DNA of 64,000 bases. It comes from Papaver somniferum (taxonomy: Eukaryota; Streptophyta; Magnoliopsida; Ranunculales; Papaveraceae). The notes under the pieces are model-generated. The model worked only from the letters and a program-made list of their open reading frames with translations. It ran no database searches and had not been told where the DNA came from. The stretch spans positions 6,967,860-7,031,859 of the forward strand of contig NC_039368.1 of NCBI RefSeq assembly GCF_003573695.1, given 5' to 3'. Shown here in pieces: positions 60,425 to 64,000 of the stretch. Both the position numbers and the translations under genes were made by a program. Within the stretch, counting starts at the first letter, position 1. Every line of letters starts with the position of its first letter.

Positions 60425-60576
60425 AGTTGCTTAGTTTGACAAGAACTTGTGAATAGGAATCGAAAGAAAATGGCAAATATTACAAGGATATGAAAAATAA
60501 TCCGCGATTGCTAAAACAATCGGAAGAAGAAGAGTGAATTCTTTTTGATGGCCCTAATAAAATTAAAGACTATACA

Positions 60577-60586
60577 ATATATATAG
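60577..60586 (-). promoter_or_regulatory. TATA box of gene B
   Basis: CTATATATAT on the minus strand, about 155 bp upstream of the start, matching the element upstream of gene A. Confidence 0.5.
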
Positions 60587-60699
60587 AGGAAATTTGTGCT
60601 TATCTTGACGTGTCATCATATAAATAAATATATGTATACAGCACAACAATGACAATAAAAAGTCTACATCCGCATCCGTTGTGATAATTTATGTGTCCA

Positions 60700-60990
60700 C
60701 ATCGATGTTCACACTTCATATAACAATTTTTTTTCACATGAAGTTTTTTCAACTCCCGCGGCTAATCGTGATATATGCTTCTCTAGGTCTACATAAGCGA
60801 AATTCCTATGGCAATGTGCAAAACAATTTTTTTTGTTGAGCTCAGTGGATGAGCAAACGTGATTCTTCATTATGGAAAATAAAATGGACAGTTGATCATC
60901 AAGTGTCAGGATGAAGCAAAGCCGCTGAGTGTGCAGAAGAAACGCTGGGGATATTTTTGAACGGTCATCAGAGCGGCTAGTTTCTACCTC
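60700..60990. repeat. Upstream flank of gene B with similarity to 63700-63790
   Basis: The segment CTATGGCAA(A)TGTG, GATGA(G/T)CAAAC and the AA(A/G)GAAAAT-like tail occurs at 60808-60887 and 63703-63790. A 94-codon frame across 60709-60993 is not kept in the other copy and is not called as a gene. Confidence 0.55.
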
Positions 60991-61083
60991 CATAAATACA
61001 GCTGGAGTTTCAGCTCACAAATTCACAACAATCTTTCATTCGATCAATCTTTTCTTAATTCCATTTGCTTTCGGTTTTCAACC

Positions 61084-61474
61084 ATGAATCCTGATTTTCG
61101 TTCTTCTGGGGAAGATATGGAGATGGATGAAATGTTGTATGAAGAAGAGGAAGGAATTGTATGTTTTGCGTCAAAAGATGCAATATTCAAGATAGAAGGA
61201 GGCGAAATTTTTTGTTGCAATTACAAACCGGGATCATACCAAAGCCTTTAGAGCCATATAAAGTTATGACTAGAAGATGGACGTGACGAGAATCGACATT
61301 TTTACCACGAAAAGATGATGTATGATTATTTTAATCATGATTGTGTCTATTCCGATGAGGATTTTCAGCGACGATTCCATATGGACCGTAACTTAACACA
61401 AAGGATTGCTGGCGAGTTTTCTCGAATACAACATTTATTTAATTATCAGTATGATGCAATTTTTATTTAATTAT
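61084..61474 (+). pseudogene. PIF/Harbinger transposase N-terminal fragment
   Basis: From the ATG at 61084 an acidic leader (MNPDFRSSGEDMEMDEML) leads, through two in-frame stops, to EDGRDENRHFYHEKMMYDYF, NHDCVYSDEDFQRRFHM and DRNLTQRIAGEFSRIQ. This is the N-terminal helix-turn-helix-like region that precedes the DDE domain in plant Harbinger transposases (DYF...P-Y...F-RRFRM...L-RI). No DDE domain follows; the frame ends in AT-rich sequence before block F. It is a truncated remnant, unrelated in position to the element at 1-2467, which lacks this part in the window. Confidence 0.78.
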
Positions 61475-61603
61475 CGATACGATGACTACTTGTACAAGGT
61501 ATTAGTTCCCAACAAAAAATCACTACGGCCTTTCATGTACTATTTACGGGATGATTACATCCGTATTTGGAAACAACCAACTTGTTTAAAGTATCACTTA
61601 ATT

Positions 61604-62320
61604 GAGGATAGGAGCCCATCACATAATTGCCTACACATCCGAAAGAAGCAATAGGAAGTCAATTACAACATAACTAATAGCCTAAGATCATGATTAGTTT
61701 TAAGACAGACTTTTTTGTTTGGGCGTTTTCTTTGAAGTTGTCTATACCTACCTTGGCAGTTAGATGGCAAGAGACTTTGGAATGTGCACGCACATACATA
61801 CATATCAATGATGTATGGTTCCACTTCTGCCTATTCGCATCTCGTATAAACATGTTAAGTTTTGGTAAAATCTTTTCTTATTGTTATTTCATGATCAGTT
61901 CATAGATATTTATACATACACGGATTGGAGACTCAAAACTTACCTAAGACACTGATTTGAGACTTTCCTTATAAGTCTCACAATCATGACTTACATAGAC
62001 AATCCTTTCCTAATATATTACCACTTACCTTATTGGTCTCAAGTTCATGACTGATATGGACAATACTTTCCATAGACTGACCACTACGGTCTTGGAAAGT
62101 ATTACGACATTCCTAAAATATCACTTTCCTTAATAAAACACATCGTCATTCGTGTTTCTGTCTAGACTTTTTGTAATGAAAAAGGGTTTTTAATTTAATG
62201 TAGTTGTTGATGCAAATACGGAAACAGATAATTACGCACTTTCTAGTAATAGTCAATGCACTAGTTGTCTCTAGATGAGGAATCAATCCGATGGTACATT
62301 ACGAAGTGGTTAATAACGCC
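61604..62320. repeat. Block F, copy 2
   Basis: Collinear with 48780-49245, but expanded by about 220 bp of extra sequence at 61900-62130. It is located downstream of gene C, as the partial copy is downstream of gene B. Confidence 0.8.
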
Positions 62321-62333
62321 GAAAATGCTATAC

Positions 62334-62390
62334 GAACAGCTTTGTAACAGCAAAACAGATGTAACAGCTTTGTAACAGCAAAACAGATGT
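62334..62390. repeat. 27-bp direct repeat
   Basis: CAGCTTTGTAACAGCAAAAC plus AGATGT occurs twice in immediate succession. Confidence 0.9.
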
Positions 62391-62685
62391 GGCATATTAC
62401 GTGGTTATCCAGGTTTTCCTTTTTACCACGTCGTCATAAAAATAGAAGTAAAAAAACTCGGTGTCATTTTCAATCCAAAATTCAGTTTGCACAAAATATT
62501 ACTCGAAGCCTTTTCAATTTAAAAAAAAAATCAAATACAAACCGGAAGGAATTTTGTTACAAAAAGAAGCATATATAGAAGGCTGTAATTACTTAGAATA
62601 ACAATTGATGAACCTATGAATTATTTTGAATGGTGGCTTCGACCCACTGATCACAAAACAGATGAACATGCATGTCATGCATGCG

Positions 62686-63381
62686 TCAAAATAGCTTATG
62701 GGATGCATATAATGTTCCTCCATGTTTATACAAATACCAGATAGCTGGATCGAATCTTGCTTCATGTTTGTTGGGAATCAATTCGTCAACGTTCACAGCC
62801 TCTAGATATACTCCTCGATAGAAATGACTCGCATGGACGTTCGTTGTCAACGTTTTATCTTCAACAATCTTCGGTGCGCCTGATGCTCTGATCATTTTCA
62901 AAGAAGTATACCTCGGAATATTTAGAACATCAAGTTCCTCGAAAGGAACCCAATTATCAGGAACAGTACTTTTACCACTCTTCCATGGTTGTTCGACGGC
63001 TGATCCACCACCACCCTTTTTAGTTTCGATTTCAATTCAGAAACTTGTTTCTCTAAATCTGGTTCCTCATTTTTTCCCTTTGGACATCAGCTTCCAGAGT
63101 TGAATTTCTTGCTTTTAGCTCGGAATTTATTTTCTCCACAGCTTTTTTCTCGTTGATAAGATTATTCTTCTCTTCCTTGTTCCTCTGAACTTCAACTCTG
63201 AGGGGTGAAATTTCTGCTATTAAATCAGAAATTCTTCTCTTAAGAGCTTCTTTCTCATTATCAACCGGAGGAGTAATACCGGGCAGACGATAATAAGGCG
63301 AGTCTAGAGGTTCACGAGACCAGGAACAGATGACTCCGTTGCTGGTTGTTTGTTCCCAGATGATGGCCAATCCTTGACAGT
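62686..63381 (-). pseudogene. Uncharacterised coiled-coil family, gene C (truncated, frameshifted)
   Basis: Homology starts abruptly at CQGLAIIWEQ (63381), so the first 85 or so residues of A and B are missing; upstream is a stop and block G. REPLDSPYYRLPG is followed by a coiled coil of about 75 residues, the longest of the three. Two frameshifts lie near 63070 and 63020, then the C-terminal domain resumes (NWVPFEEL, NVHASHFYRG, ELIPNKHEARF, IWYLY) and ends early at 62686. Conserved glycines and the IWG motif are altered, suggesting decay. Not functional as a full protein. Confidence 0.85.
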
Positions 63382-63439
63382 ATTAACCACTCAAGAACTG
63401 GTTAATACTGGTGTTACAGCAGCTAAAAAACTCGAAGAG

Positions 63440-63620
63440 TAGCACCATGGCAAGTTGAGACAATGCGTGGATCCTATTTTGTAAGACTTGCACTCACAGG
63501 TAAAAAAAAAGATATTTCATTCATCAACCGATGCAAATGTAAAGCATACTTATGTTTTCATGGAGTAACCAAGTCTAGTCTCTTTAGTATGCACGTTATT
63601 CTGGCCTAATTGGTGTGTTA
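63440..63620. repeat. Block G, copy 3
   Basis: ACCATGG...GGATCCTATTTT, AAATGTAAAGCATACTTATG and CTCTTTAGTATG match 46035-46200 and 49310-49370. The NFD6-like exons themselves are not recognisable beyond it; the window ends in AT-rich sequence without a gene. Confidence 0.7.
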
Positions 63621-64000
63621 CATATATGAATGTGTAATTTTTCTTAATTTCAAAAAGAAAAGAAAAACTATGTAGTAATAATTCGACTAACCTTCGGGGC
63701 AGCTCCTATGGCAAATGTGTAAAATGAGAATTTTGATCATTCACGTGGATGATCAAACACAGTTTTGCATTAAGGAAAATGCCCTCAAAATGAACAAATG
63801 CGAGTTTGGTGGTCCCGCAATTAAATTCATCCCCACCACTATCACATCACATCAACCTACTAAATTTAGTTTACCAAACAGGATATATCTATATAATAAA
63901 AATAGAATACGTTTATTTATAGAATATAAAATGATATTCAACTGCTTAAAGTGGAAAAGTATTACCTGATTAGTAGTGAGCCGTTGTTGAAAGCACGCCA

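Noticed and set aside
60709..60993. 94-codon minus-strand frame upstream of gene B
   Set aside because: Lies across a segment partly repeated at 63.7 kb where the frame is not kept; no domain seen.

Overview
The window is nuclear DNA from a plant, most probably a eudicot. It is AT-rich and intron-bearing, and it carries a cytosolic plant-type class I aldolase, a DUF868 protein and an elongator tRNA-Met with a plant-type intron. The transposons are plant types: PIF/Harbinger, hAT, Mutator-like, an Emigrant-like MITE, Copia and L1. Species cannot be fixed from the sequence. Only a few host genes look intact; most of the 64 kb is nested or decayed mobile DNA.

Layout. 1-2467: right part of a broken PIF/Harbinger element. 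3886-5734 (-): intact two-exon aldolase gene with a TATA box at 5843. 5.9-18.5 kb: transposon-derived DNA, with a 158-bp Emigrant-like MITE, two copies (7153-9516, 15370-17731) of a 2.36-kb element packed with AACCGTAA/TTACGGTT motifs, a Tourist-like MITE, a 1.47-kb Mutator-like element, and the tRNA-Met at 14793-14879. 18.5-30.3 kb: minus-strand nest of long-LTR Copia-type sequence, with a 3.5-kb solo LTR inserted in one LTR. 31.2-34.7 kb: decayed Copia coding region (-) interrupted by a 1.05-kb Mutator-like element with long terminal inverted repeats. 35.15-36.18 kb: another TIR element with a motif array. 36895-37809 (-): DUF868 gene. 38-46 kb: mostly non-coding, with a receptor-kinase fragment, tandem repeats and a foldback.

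46-64 kb: a locally duplicated cluster. It holds a small two-exon mitochondrial-type gene resembling NUCLEAR FUSION DEFECTIVE 6 (46337-46748) with a frameshifted copy (49526-49927), and three members of a single-exon family I do not recognise: gene A 47236-48030, gene B 59603-60424, and broken gene C 62686-63381. Conserved flanking blocks, here called F (downstream of the family genes) and G (the NFD6-like side), recur between members. Later insertions separate the units: a hAT MITE, a 5'-truncated LINE with a mutated RT motif, a 3.8-kb hAT element with a perfect 8-bp target duplication in the 3' flank of gene B, and a Harbinger fragment.

No operon-like or pathway linkage is visible. Aldolase, DUF868, tRNA-Met and the 46-63 kb family look like independent transcription units. 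The least explained material is the A/B/C family (conserved ends, variable central coiled coil) and the covarying palindromes inside the Copia-type LTRs.
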